Assembly (NCBI RefSeq): GCF_900129725.1
Contig: NZ_FQWQ01000001.1
Location: 2,542,001-2,606,000, forward strand
Origin: Chryseolinea serpens
GTDB lineage: Bacteria > Bacteroidota > Bacteroidia > Cytophagales > Cyclobacteriaceae
DNA length: 64,000 nt
Direction of reading: 5' to 3'
The translations under genes and the position numbers were made by a program. The stretch's first letter is position 1. Every line of letters starts with the position of its first letter. Of this stretch, positions 35,414 through 44,526 are shown piece by piece. The notes beneath the pieces were generated by a model. That model had not been told where the DNA came from, did no database searches, and saw nothing but the letters and a program-made list of their open reading frames with translations.

Positions 35414-35686
35414 ATTTTGAGGATTTCTCTTGAAATTGTCGTTAAACCGTTCGGCCAAGCAGAAACCGCTGACGCATAACCTCCCTAAACCCCTCCTTTT
35501 CTTTGCGTTACCCCTAGGGTTCCCGTGAAGCGCGGGCTGCCGCGAATCTTTTAGTGGTTTTTGTCCCTCACTTTTTCTACTGAGGGCCGGGACGCGACGA
35601 CAAACTTCTGTCAGTTTATTCGTTCTTAACCCTTGCATCCCGCACCAATTTTCGCAGATTTGTACGCTTAAAAACAACCTACAGAC
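35414..35686. other. Leader region between fic operators and hc1
   Basis: No gene is seen. A promoter-like pair for hc1 lies at its 3' end. Confidence 0.5.
35633..35662 (+). promoter_or_regulatory. Promoter-like elements of hc1
   Basis: TTG at 35633 and CAGATTTG at 35655 (one mismatch to TAnnTTTG) are separated by 19 bp, the normal Bacteroidota spacing, 24 bp before the start codon. Confidence 0.4.
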
Positions 35687-35866
35687 ATGAAGAAGTTCGA
35701 AGAATTGAAGACCCTGATTGCATCTTTGGAAGATGATATGGATAAGTTCTACAACAAGCAAAATGGTGCCGCCGGAACGCGTGTAAGAAAAGCCATGCAG
35801 GATTTGAAATCACTGGCGCAAGAAATCAGAACAGAAGTTCAGGAAGCAAAGAACAAGGAGTCGTAG
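35687..35866 (+). CDS. Histone H1-like protein Hc1
   Basis: The short frame encodes 59 residues: MKKFEELKTLIASLEDDMDK, then FYNKQNGAAGTRVRKAMQDL, then KSLAQEIRTEVQEAKNKES. This is the N-terminal domain form of the Hc1/histone-H1-like family widespread in Bacteroidota, including the invariant GAAGTRVRK..QDLK..AQEIR pattern. It probably binds DNA or nucleoid components; exact role in this phylum is not settled. It has its own promoter-like sequence and a downstream hairpin, so it is probably a single-gene unit. Confidence 0.93.
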   Translation: MKKFEELKTLIASLEDDMDKFYNKQNGAAGTRVRKAMQDLKSLAQEIRTEVQEAKNKES

Positions 35867-35894
35867 TACGTCCCCTTTAAACTCTGTGATTTTG

Positions 35895-35935
35895 AATGGC
35901 TTCACTAATGCTTCATTGGTTTAGCCATTTCATTT
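35895..35935 (+). terminator. Hairpin terminator after hc1
   Basis: AATGGC (35895-35900) pairs with GCCATT (35924-35929); the inner 10-nt arms pair with a few mismatches around a CTT loop. A T-rich tail (TCATTTTA) follows. Confidence 0.5.
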
Positions 35936-36092
35936 TACTGTCGCTCCCGGATGCTCATCCATGAGGGAGTACAAAAGAATATTGAATGGAGTGGTGACTA
36001 CTTTCTTTGTCACGATTCCAGACACATCCGCTACAATTCACGGAATAGCCACTCGCAACGGTCCGTTTGAACTTGATCCGGTTACAGACGGG

Positions 36093-39000
36093 TTAGCTGC
36101 TAAAAGAAGTTGTGTTGCTGAGGGGGATCGTAACGGTCACTGTCGTTAGCTCATCGGGTTGGCTTTCAATAGCAATAGAACCGTGCAGGATTTCGAGGGC
36201 TTTCTTCACCATGAATAGTCCCAATCCATTGCCTGTTGATTTCTGTGATCCCCTGTAAAACATTTCGAAAATCCGATCCTTCACACTCGCGGGAATACCG
36301 ACCCCGTTGTCTGTGGTCTTAATGATCAGATATTGATTTTTCAAATAAAACACACATTTAACAAATGGATTGCGTTCACCCCGGAACACAATACTGTTAT
36401 CCATTAAATTCAGAACAATGTTATTCAGTAACACGGGGTCGCTCGAGATGGGTTCGTTTATCTTATTTTCGATCTCTATGTTTACGATGTTGCTGCTGTT
36501 GTCCAGTTGAAATTTTATGGACTGTATAATTTCTTCGATGTTAATGATTTCAGTTCTGCGTTTGTACCGAAAGAGTGCACCGGTATCATTCAGCCGATGC
36601 AGGAGCCGCAGCATTTTGCTTGCCGTACGCTCCATATTCTCGAAGTAAGTATTCAAATCATCCTGGTGATTTTGCATCTTAGCGATCTGCGCCAACCCCA
36701 ACAGCGAAGTGATCGGGCCCCGCAGATCGTGACTGGACCGATACAAAAATGTGTCCAGCCCTTTATCGGTTTCGATGAGCCTGTCGATGGTTTGCCTCAG
36801 TTCTTCCGTCTTATTTTCCACCAACATTTCGAGATTCGCATTCACCTGGTGAAGCGCCTCGTTTACTGAATTCACTTCCTCATAGGCGTGCTCCAGCTTT
36901 TCGTTCTTGTCCTTGATTTCTTCTTTTTGAGTCTCGATCAATTGTGTGCGTAATTTTACCAAATGCTCGAGTTTCCGCTTTTGTTTTAGCAAGAACCGGG
37001 TCCTGATGTGAATGATCGCCAGTATGGATAACAGGATGAAGCCTGCAAACCCGATCTGGACGGCTGCCCGCTGATGCCACTTGGGGATGACAATAATTTG
37101 AATGCTGGCGGCGTGGTCATTCCAATACCCATCGCCGTTTGCCGCACTCACCAGTAACGTGTATTCACCCGGCGGCAGGTTGGTATAGGTTGCTGTTCGG
37201 TTTTCCTGGATCGTGTTCCAGTCATTGTCAAACCCTTCCAGGTAATACCGGTACTCATTTTTTTTGGGGAACCTATATTCAAGACATGCAAACTCGATCG
37301 AAAAAACATTTTGATTGGGTTGAAGGGTAATTGTTCTTGACTTCGAGATACTCTTCGTCAGGATCCCCGATCGGTCGTTGATTCCAACCGCGTCATGAAA
37401 TAAAGTGAGGCGGGTGAAAACAACACGGGGCTTACTCTGATCATCGATCACGCGCTCGGGGCGAAAAACATTTAATCCATTTGTTCCTCCGAAGTAGTAC
37501 TCCCCTGTTGAACTCTTGAGTTTCGCGCCCTCGTTATATTGAACCCCTTGCAATCCGTCGGCAATCGTGAAATTGTAAATTTTCCCGGAAGCCGGGTCAA
37601 ATTTATGAAGGCCATCAAAAGACGTGAACCATATTTTTCCCGAACCGTCCTCCAGTATGGACGGTATATTTTTTTCCTGGAACTCCGGGATCACATCCAC
37701 GGCGGCAAATGTTTCCGGATCAAACCGGATCATTCCTTTGTTGTCGGTTCCGACCAGGAGTTTCCCCTGCGCATCCCGTTCAAATTCCAGGATCTCGTTC
37801 GTGGGCAGACTTGAAGGATCTATCCTGGAGCTTAAGAATGATCGAAAGGTTCCGGTCTGAGGATCGTAGCGATGGATTCCCGCCAATCGGGTACCCATCC
37901 ACACGTAGCCGCGCTTATCTTCGCGCATGCAAAAGACCGATGCGGTGTTGGTGGTGATCGGGTTTCCGCCCGGGATCGTAAGGACTTTGAAAGTTTTAGT
38001 TTGCGGCAAAAATTCATCCAATCCGCCCAACTGCCCGACAAAAATTCTTTTGTTATGATCTTGCCACAAGGACCATACATGGTTCGTGCTGATGCTCGTG
38101 GTGTCCTTGGGATTGTGGAGAAAATGCGTAAAGGTGTTGGTCTTTGTGTCGAGATAATTCAAGCCACCGGCATAGGTTCCGATGTAGAGGTTGTTTTTGT
38201 CGTCCACCAGCAAAGACTTGGCAACATTGGTGCTTAGACTTTTTCCGTTCGCTGGGTCGTGCAAGTACGTTGTGAAGGCTTTGGTTTCCGGATCAAATTT
38301 GTACAAGCCGGCGCCATCGGTTCCAATCCATATTTTTCGATCATGATCTTCTGCGATGGCCAGGACAGAGTTCTTTCCAATGCGTTCCATACTGGCATTG
38401 AAGAATCGATAGTGTTCAAACCGCGGTTGACTGCCGGATATGAATAAAAGGCCGGCGCCAAAGAGCCCGACCCAATAATTATTTTGTTCATCGATAAATA
38501 TTTTTTGAATACCCGCATTGTCAAGGATCCTGTTTTCGCGGGCCAGTATGATGTTAAATTTTTCGTCGCCAATATATCGATAGAGCCCCGCCCCGTCGGT
38601 GCCAACGAGCAGCGTCCCCTGGCGATCGATGCCGAGTGTGGCGATGATGTCGTTACCCAGCGAATACTTTTTTTGACTGTGTGTGAAATGGTCAAAGGTC
38701 TCGTCCTGCTCATCTTCTAATCGCAGCACGCCACCGCCATTGGTTCCAATAAATATGGCACCCGTGGAGTCTTGCACAATGCCGACCGTTAACGCAGAAG
38801 TCAATCCATCCGGGGTTTGGCGTTGTGCGATGGTCTTTTCGATGCCCGCTTGACCGAGGATACTGATCCCCTTGGCGGTGCAGGCCCAGATCTTTCCATT
38901 CCGGTCCTCGAGCAAGGCGTTCACCGCATTGTCTGCTAATCCTGTACCATCCGGATCATGGTAGTACTTTGTTATCGCAAGAGTCTGAAGATCGATCTTG

Positions 39001-39509
39001 TTCAACCCATAGTACGTTCCCACCCAGAGCTGATGCCGCCTATCTTCAAGAAGACAAAGGATAGTGTTCTGGCTGATAGAATTTTCTTTCGAATCGTTCG
39101 TCAGGAAATTCTCAAAGGTTTCGGTTTCATCGTCGTAGAGATTGAGACCGTTGTAGGTCCCGATCCAAAGCCGGCCTTTGCTATCCAGCAAGAGGCTTCG
39201 GATCACATCATTGCTTATGCTGACAGAGTCTTTGTCGGAGTGGTTGAATTTTATAAAAGAATATCCGTCAAAACGGTTAAGGCCGTCTCCCGTTCCCACC
39301 CAGACAAAGCCCTCTTTGTCTTTGATGATGCAAGAGACATTGTTCTGTGACAAGCCATCTTCGGTGGTAAAGACGTGGCTATAGACTAAAGCCGGCTGGG
39401 TTGACGGTTGTTGTCCAAATCCGGAATGCGGTGACCATGCTCCAATAATCAGGATCCCTGCAATCGTCCAGAATTTGGGCGGCCAGTTTAAGATCTGCGC
39501 CAAAGACAT
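36093..39509 (-). CDS. Reg_prop/Y_Y_Y sensor histidine kinase
   Basis: The 1138-residue protein has an N-terminal signal-anchor, about fourteen Reg_prop propeller blades in the periplasm (repeated as EDRNGKIWACTAKGI, DSKGRLWIGTYNGL and so on), a Y_Y_Y domain (about 715-795, FACLEYRFPKKNEYRYYLEGFDNDW-type), one membrane helix near 815-835, a coiled coil, a HisKA domain with phospho-acceptor His927 (SSHDLRGPI), and an HATPase_c domain (N-box NLMDNS at about 1034, DNGVGI at about 1067, GNGLGL at about 1093). Unlike hybrid systems of the phylum it lacks receiver and AraC domains, so it needs a partner regulator, none adjacent. A decayed copy of its propeller part lies at 41056-41318. Confidence 0.93.
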   Translation of the reverse strand: MSLAQILNWPPKFWTIAGILIIGAWSPHSGFGQQPSTQPALVYSHVFTTEDGLSQNNVSCIIKDKEGFVWVGTGDGLNRFDGYSFIKFNHSDKDSVSISNDVIRSLLLDSKGRLWIGTYNGLNLYDDETETFENFLTNDSKENSISQNTILCLLEDRRHQLWVGTYYGLNKIDLQTLAITKYYHDPDGTGLADNAVNALLEDRNGKIWACTAKGISILGQAGIEKTIAQRQTPDGLTSALTVGIVQDSTGAIFIGTNGGGVLRLEDEQDETFDHFTHSQKKYSLGNDIIATLGIDRQGTLLVGTDGAGLYRYIGDEKFNIILARENRILDNAGIQKIFIDEQNNYWVGLFGAGLLFISGSQPRFEHYRFFNASMERIGKNSVLAIAEDHDRKIWIGTDGAGLYKFDPETKAFTTYLHDPANGKSLSTNVAKSLLVDDKNNLYIGTYAGGLNYLDTKTNTFTHFLHNPKDTTSISTNHVWSLWQDHNKRIFVGQLGGLDEFLPQTKTFKVLTIPGGNPITTNTASVFCMREDKRGYVWMGTRLAGIHRYDPQTGTFRSFLSSRIDPSSLPTNEILEFERDAQGKLLVGTDNKGMIRFDPETFAAVDVIPEFQEKNIPSILEDGSGKIWFTSFDGLHKFDPASGKIYNFTIADGLQGVQYNEGAKLKSSTGEYYFGGTNGLNVFRPERVIDDQSKPRVVFTRLTLFHDAVGINDRSGILTKSISKSRTITLQPNQNVFSIEFACLEYRFPKKNEYRYYLEGFDNDWNTIQENRTATYTNLPPGEYTLLVSAANGDGYWNDHAASIQIIVIPKWHQRAAVQIGFAGFILLSILAIIHIRTRFLLKQKRKLEHLVKLRTQLIETQKEEIKDKNEKLEHAYEEVNSVNEALHQVNANLEMLVENKTEELRQTIDRLIETDKGLDTFLYRSSHDLRGPITSLLGLAQIAKMQNHQDDLNTYFENMERTASKMLRLLHRLNDTGALFRYKRRTEIINIEEIIQSIKFQLDNSSNIVNIEIENKINEPISSDPVLLNNIVLNLMDNSIVFRGERNPFVKCVFYLKNQYLIIKTTDNGVGIPASVKDRIFEMFYRGSQKSTGNGLGLFMVKKALEILHGSIAIESQPDELTTVTVTIPLSNTTSFSS

Positions 39510-39969
39510 ATCTTAATATCGGCAAATAATGGATGACATCAAACAATCAGAATCCAATGATCTAAAGTAAAAAATTGGGCCAATTTCCGTACATAACCTG
39601 ACGGTCACCGTAGCCACACCATGAAATACGCACGAAAAAAAATAAGGGAAGTATATTGGCTCTACGATGCCTTTGATTTTCGATGTGCAACTTCAGGAGG
39701 TTAAAAACTGATCACCCATAACAAATGGTGAGTACAAAAACGGATTTCTGAGAACTTAATAAAAAAATCATTATTGAGATTGCATTTATAAACGGCCTTT
39801 GCATATCTTCGAGCCGCACTCTTTCAGACAGCGTCAACAAAGTTGGAGGTCATATTTTTCTGCCATTGCTTGGCATACTCGACGAACAGGGGTGTAAAAA
39901 TTCGATAATCACTTTTTAATCCAGCCATTATTTGTCAATTATAATTCACCTATTAAAAAAGAAAATTTT
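39510..39969. other. Intergenic region between divergent sensor kinase and exported protein
   Basis: AT-rich, with promoter regions for both flanking genes. The only frame of note is a 34-residue minus-strand one at 39824-39928, listed separately. Confidence 0.5.
39824..39928 (-). CDS. Possible 34-residue peptide or gene remnant
   Basis: Reads MAGLKSDYRIFTPLFVEYAK then QWQKNMTSNFVDAV and stop. The composition looks protein-like (aromatic and charged mix), but the length and absence of a recognised family make a remnant of a lost gene equally likely. Confidence 0.2.
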   Translation of the reverse strand: MAGLKSDYRIFTPLFVEYAKQWQKNMTSNFVDAV

Positions 39970-40902
39970 ATGCGTTACCTAATCACTCTATTCTTGATTA
40001 CAGTCCTGTCGGAAGTTGTTTTGGCGCAATGGAGCACGACGAATCCAATCTATACTGCCAGTAGTGTAGGGATCGGGACCAATACCCCCTTCTATAAATT
40101 TGATATTAATGTCGGTACGATTTCCGTGCCAACCACTGGGCTAGCGGTCTACAGAAGCAACGATCCGAATCTGGGGATAAGATTAATGGCCGGTACAGGG
40201 GATAACGCAACCTATTCTGCTTATAACGGCGGTATCGGCAGTTGGTATGGAATTGGATTTTACTGCAATCTAGACAACCAGACGCGGGGTGTTTTTAATG
40301 TTCGGGATGGAAGTTTCACCATGACCGGTGCTTTAAGATCGAATGATGGCGCCTTCACTGGCAAAGTTGAAGTCGGCCAAGACGGAGCCGCGGCAACAAT
40401 GATCTCAGGCCCAGCATTTAGTGGGGCCATTCAAATCAAAACGCATAGCGCTATCGGTGGGCCTACAGCTCGCTATATCCGATTAGGCTTGAAAGACAAT
40501 TTGGGAGTATTTACATCGGTTCTCGCCATTGGTGATGACGGGAACGTCGGCATTGGAACCCTTCTGACATCAAATCCGAATGGTTACAAATTGGCCGTCA
40601 ATGGCAAGATTGGCGCAAAGGAAGTACAAGTCGAGAATACAAGCTTGACCTGGTCGGATTATGTTTTTGAAAGTGACTACAAACTTATGCCATTAACGGA
40701 GGTGGATAAGTTTGTTAAAACATACAAGCATCTCCCCGAAGTGCCGTCAGCAGACGACATCAAAGCAAACGGGGGGCACAACCTGGGCGAAATGGATGTC
40801 TTGTTGCTAAAGAAAATCGAAGAGTTAACGCTCCATTTGATCGAGCAAAGTGCAAAAATTGAGAAACTTGAGGCCGAACTCAATGCCGTAAAAAGCAAAT
40901 AA
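39970..40902 (+). CDS. Secreted tail-fibre-like protein with C-terminal coiled coil
   Basis: The 310-residue product has a signal peptide (MRYLITLFLITVLSEVVLAQ), a glycine-rich beta region with the repeated VGIGT phrase (residues about 34-38 and 193-197), and a C-terminal module NPNGYKLAVNGKIGAKEVQV... WSDYVFESDYKLMPL..VDKFVKTYKHLPEVPSADDIK..GGHNLGEMD followed by a coiled coil of about 40 residues. This C-terminal module is very common in secreted Bacteroidota proteins annotated as tail-fibre or S74-like; here the chaperone peptidase motif is not visible. Surface role presumed. Confidence 0.78.
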   Translation: MRYLITLFLITVLSEVVLAQWSTTNPIYTASSVGIGTNTPFYKFDINVGTISVPTTGLAVYRSNDPNLGIRLMAGTGDNATYSAYNGGIGSWYGIGFYCNLDNQTRGVFNVRDGSFTMTGALRSNDGAFTGKVEVGQDGAAATMISGPAFSGAIQIKTHSAIGGPTARYIRLGLKDNLGVFTSVLAIGDDGNVGIGTLLTSNPNGYKLAVNGKIGAKEVQVENTSLTWSDYVFESDYKLMPLTEVDKFVKTYKHLPEVPSADDIKANGGHNLGEMDVLLLKKIEELTLHLIEQSAKIEKLEAELNAVKSK

Positions 40903-40986
40903 AATTTCTCAGTGGGTTGCCTTTAAATTTGGATCAAAACAAGGTACTCCGATTGCCGTGGAGGCTAGGGCAAACATGCTGCTGGC

Positions 40987-41030
40987 TTACAACAACGACT
41001 GATATGCTCGCATAACAGTCGTTGTTGTAA
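40987..41030. repeat. 44-nt near-perfect hairpin
   Basis: Arms TTACAACAACGACTG (40987-41001) and CAGTCGTTGTTGTAA (41016-41030) pair perfectly, and the inner 14 nt contains a second palindrome TATGC-TC-GCATA. No T-tract follows, so a simple terminator is unlikely. It lies next to the decayed sensor-kinase fragment. Confidence 0.8.
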
Positions 41031-41055
41031 AGACCTCCATGACTTGCCGTTCCGA

Positions 41056-41318
41056 ACAAATGCCGACCCCAAACGCGGAAGCAATCCATCCGGGGTTTGG
41101 CGTTGTGCGATGGCCTTTTCTATGGTGGTATGACTGAGGACACCGACCCCTTGCGGGTGCAGGCTTAGATTTTTCCATCTGAGCCCTCAGGCAAAGCGGT
41201 CACAGCATTGTCGGCTAATCGTGCACCATCCGGATGATGGTAGTACTTGTGATCTCAAGGGTTTGAAGGATCGACCTTGTTCAACCCAAAGTACTTTCCA
41301 ACCCAGCGCTGGCCCTAA
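41056..41318 (-). pseudogene. Decayed fragment of a Reg_prop sensor kinase
   Basis: This segment aligns, base by base and in the same orientation, with 38778-39042 inside the intact sensor kinase (both contain for example ATCCATCCGGGGTTTGGCGT and ACCATCCGGAT). There are many substitutions and small indels that break the frame, so it is a non-functional partial copy of a closely related gene. It ends 1-2 bp from the stop of the adjacent permease gene. Confidence 0.85.
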
Positions 41319-41319
41319 C

Positions 41320-43797
41320 TTATTCCGTCGCACGGATTGATTCCACCGGGTTAGCTACCAAGGGTTTGATGATTCCAAGAGAGACAATTACCAATGTCAA
41401 CGCCATTGAAAAGGCGAAAACCGTCAAGCATAAGAAAGGATTAATACCCTCCTGAAAGACATAGTTCTCAAAATAGTTTGTCATGAAAAGAATGCTTGGA
41501 ACAGCTGCTAACAAGTTTCCAATCACTACCAAAATAAAGAACTCCCGGGAGAGCAATGTCCAAATGTTGAAGCCATTCGCTCCGAGAACTTTTCTAATCC
41601 CGATCTCCGCCTTTCGCTGACTCACGATAAACAGCGTTATGACGAGCAAGCACAATGCGCCGATCGCAACCGAAAAGATCATACAGATCGTCGAAAACTT
41701 CTGGATCAAAACATCGGATCGATACATGCGGTCATACGCATCGTCCAAAAAGTAGGGGTCGATGGGTACATCAAACAAACTTGCCCAAAGCGACTTTATG
41801 TCCGACACGGTCTGTGGGTTGTCGTTGTTGCCACTCAGTTTGACCACCAGGTATTTGTCTACAAAGCCATTGAACATGATCATGGGCTCAACCGCCTCCT
41901 GGAGCGATCCGTAGTTGAAGTCTTTCACCACACCCACAATCGTTCCGCTTCTTCGTTGATGCTGGTAAGGAGATTGAAGTTCCATCCGCTCGCCGATCGG
42001 GTCATTTGTTCCCAGGAATTTCACAGCCGCTTCGTTGACAACAAATTCGGCGGCTGTGTTATCGTCTGGCTTCCGCTTGAATCCTCTTCCCTGCACCAAC
42101 TGCATATTAAATAATTGAAGCATGCTGGTGTCGCCGGCCATGGCCTTGAGATAGATACCACCTTCCGGCTCTGTCGGATTCACCGCTCCTATGGACGTGA
42201 GGCGTGGGAAAGCAAATTTCAGCAGGGGAACTCTTTGTCCGGGTATGGAGTACATCGTAGCGGCGTCCAACACGGCAGGTTTTTTCAAGAGCTCGCTTTT
42301 GAAAAAATTGTAGTTCTCAGGATCGTTTTTTTCGTAATTGTCCCGGCCTGCGATGATTTGATCGGGAACCGGAATGATCAGCATGTTTTCTTTGGTGAGC
42401 CCGATATTTTTTTCACTCACAAAACTCAGATGCTTCGAAACCGATAACGTGCAGAAAACAGCGACGGCCGTCACCATGTATTGTGTCAAAAGTAAACTCC
42501 TTTGAAAAGTCAACCTGGGCTTGCCCGCGTGCGTGCTGGTCAACATTCGGGTCTTGAGACTTTTCAGGGCTTCTACTTTCGAAAGCGATATTGCCGGATA
42601 CAAGCCCGCCAGCAAACTGATGGTGACATAGGCCAGGAGGATGAGCAAATCCAGGTCGGGATTAAAAACATCAGAAGCCTTCAATGCGATATCGAAATAG
42701 TCATTGAACCAGGGGAGTGTCAGCAATGTCAACAGGATTGAAATAACCAGCGCCATAAAGGCGACGGCAAAAGATTCGACCAACGTACCTGCGAAAACGA
42801 CCGCCCTGCTTGCACCGGAGATCTTATTTATTCCTATCCACTTGGCGCGCTTTACAAAAAGCGCTGTAGAGAGGCTTATGTAATTTATGGTCGTCATCAG
42901 TAGCACAAACACCAGGATCACGAAAAGGGAATACTCCAGAACCTTGTTGCTGTTCTTTTCGAGTTCCCTGTCGGCGGTGTTTCCATTCAGGTGGATTTCT
43001 GTCAAGGGCTTAAAGATGATAGCACATGCATTGCCGTCTTTTAATTTCACGTCATAGCCATATGACTTCGGCAGATCGTGATTCACTTTTTCTGCGAATC
43101 TATCCACATCCACATCCTCGTTGAGTTCGATGTAGGTATAGAACATGTTGTTCGCCTGAAAGTCAACCGAGATGAATGAATTTGTAAAAACGTAGTCGAA
43201 ATGAAAATGAGAGTTTTCAGGCATGTCCTTGATCACTCCACTCACCTCCCAATCTTCGCGCGCCCGGGTGAGCATCTTCCCGAGGGGCATCGTTTCTCCA
43301 AATATTCGCTTCGAAGCAGATTCCGTAATAACAACTTTGTTCTTGCCGGTCAAGGCCGTTACTGGATCTCCATAAATAAATTCAAAATTAAAAAATGTAA
43401 AAAATGTACTGTCCGCCCGGATAAAGCGGTCCGTTGCAAAACGGCTATTTTGATAAGAAACAAAATCGATCCCCTCGGGCCTGACAAAGGAGGTACTGTT
43501 TCTTAACTCTCCATAATCTTTTCTCAGGCTCGGAAGTAAAAAACCTGTAGCCGGTGCTTTGTGCTGGACCAGCCCGTTTTTATTCCATTTTTCTTCAAGG
43601 CGGAATTTTTGACCAACGTTCTCGTGATACGTGTCGTAATTCCTCTCCTGGTGAAGGAAAGAGTACATCAAAATAAACAAAAGGAAACCGATGGCCAGCA
43701 CGCCAACGTTCAAGCTGGCATACAACTTCTCCCTGATCCAGAAACGGAAAGCGAATTTTAAATTGATCAAAAACATCTGAAGTTCACAAAATAGCAT
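41320..43797 (-). CDS. FtsX/MacB-type ABC permease (no ATPase gene adjacent)
   Basis: The 825-residue protein has the two-lobed layout of Bacteroidota permeases: N-terminal helix, MacB-like periplasmic domain (about 50-260), FtsX domain (about 285-420), a second periplasmic domain (about 440-660) and a second FtsX domain ending SIRATE. An ATG 7 codons on (MFLINLKFAFRFW) is an alternative start. Export of lipids, peptides or signals is expected when paired with an ATPase; none is near. It is 6 bp downstream of the DUF3307 gene, same strand. Confidence 0.88.
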   Translation of the reverse strand: MLFCELQMFLINLKFAFRFWIREKLYASLNVGVLAIGFLLFILMYSFLHQERNYDTYHENVGQKFRLEEKWNKNGLVQHKAPATGFLLPSLRKDYGELRNSTSFVRPEGIDFVSYQNSRFATDRFIRADSTFFTFFNFEFIYGDPVTALTGKNKVVITESASKRIFGETMPLGKMLTRAREDWEVSGVIKDMPENSHFHFDYVFTNSFISVDFQANNMFYTYIELNEDVDVDRFAEKVNHDLPKSYGYDVKLKDGNACAIIFKPLTEIHLNGNTADRELEKNSNKVLEYSLFVILVFVLLMTTINYISLSTALFVKRAKWIGINKISGASRAVVFAGTLVESFAVAFMALVISILLTLLTLPWFNDYFDIALKASDVFNPDLDLLILLAYVTISLLAGLYPAISLSKVEALKSLKTRMLTSTHAGKPRLTFQRSLLLTQYMVTAVAVFCTLSVSKHLSFVSEKNIGLTKENMLIIPVPDQIIAGRDNYEKNDPENYNFFKSELLKKPAVLDAATMYSIPGQRVPLLKFAFPRLTSIGAVNPTEPEGGIYLKAMAGDTSMLQLFNMQLVQGRGFKRKPDDNTAAEFVVNEAAVKFLGTNDPIGERMELQSPYQHQRRSGTIVGVVKDFNYGSLQEAVEPMIMFNGFVDKYLVVKLSGNNDNPQTVSDIKSLWASLFDVPIDPYFLDDAYDRMYRSDVLIQKFSTICMIFSVAIGALCLLVITLFIVSQRKAEIGIRKVLGANGFNIWTLLSREFFILVVIGNLLAAVPSILFMTNYFENYVFQEGINPFLCLTVFAFSMALTLVIVSLGIIKPLVANPVESIRATE

Positions 43798-43803
43798 ATA
43801 TGT

Positions 43804-44526
43804 TCATCGACCTAAAAGAAGATTTACTAGAGCACCCATAAGAATTGCAAGCGCGTAGCTAAGCATTGTTCCAACTAAGACATACTCTGTCTCCTTCTTT
43901 TGGCTATCAGCAAATCTTAAAATCGATTTACCTGTGATTAGGAATCCTATCGCTTCGTATTGATTTAACAGAACCAGTGTATAAATGATTATTCTCTCGA
44001 ATATTCCGATTAACCTGCCGCCCCGCTTTACATTTTCACCGCTGCTTTGCTGTATAAGGTCTTGTGTTGAAAATTTAATTAGATAACTGCAAGGACCAAT
44101 ACAAAAAAGGTATCCCAGGGCGATAAGCATTACATTGAAGGAAGTCCAAAAACTCAACGACACTTCAACCATTCTCACCCATCCCGAAATAACATAGAGC
44201 CAGCCCATGATAATGACCAGTATATGTAAGAGTTGATCTGCTATAAAAAATGACAGATCTCCCTTCTTATCAAGTTTTATTTTTAAATAATCAATTATCA
44301 GGTGCGTTATTGTAATTACAACTGCCACCACTGGATAATCCCAAATGGCAATCCAGGTCAATGCACAAACCATAGCGATGTGCTTATACAATCCCCACGC
44401 ACGTAATCCTTTTGCCTTTTTTTCCTCCACCCATGAACTACGTTGAAGTACAAAGTCTGCCAGTATGTGTGCTGTCAATAATTTAACAAGAATAATAGCT
44501 TGGTCTTGATCAAATAGCTCCATCAT
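43804..44526 (-). CDS. DUF3307 membrane protein
   Basis: The 240-residue protein starts with the DUF3307 signature (LLTAHILADFVLQRSSWVEEKKAKGLRAWGLYKHI, given by ends), followed by HLIIDYLKI and several hydrophobic helices. It overlaps the SatD gene by 4 bp. DUF3307-SatD pairs recur in Bacteroidota; the role is unknown. The local composition is visibly AT-richer than the flanking genes, suggesting transfer. Confidence 0.88.
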   Translation of the reverse strand: MMELFDQDQAIILVKLLTAHILADFVLQRSSWVEEKKAKGLRAWGLYKHIAMVCALTWIAIWDYPVVAVVITITHLIIDYLKIKLDKKGDLSFFIADQLLHILVIIMGWLYVISGWVRMVEVSLSFWTSFNVMLIALGYLFCIGPCSYLIKFSTQDLIQQSSGENVKRGGRLIGIFERIIIYTLVLLNQYEAIGFLITGKSILRFADSQKKETEYVLVGTMLSYALAILMGALVNLLLGR

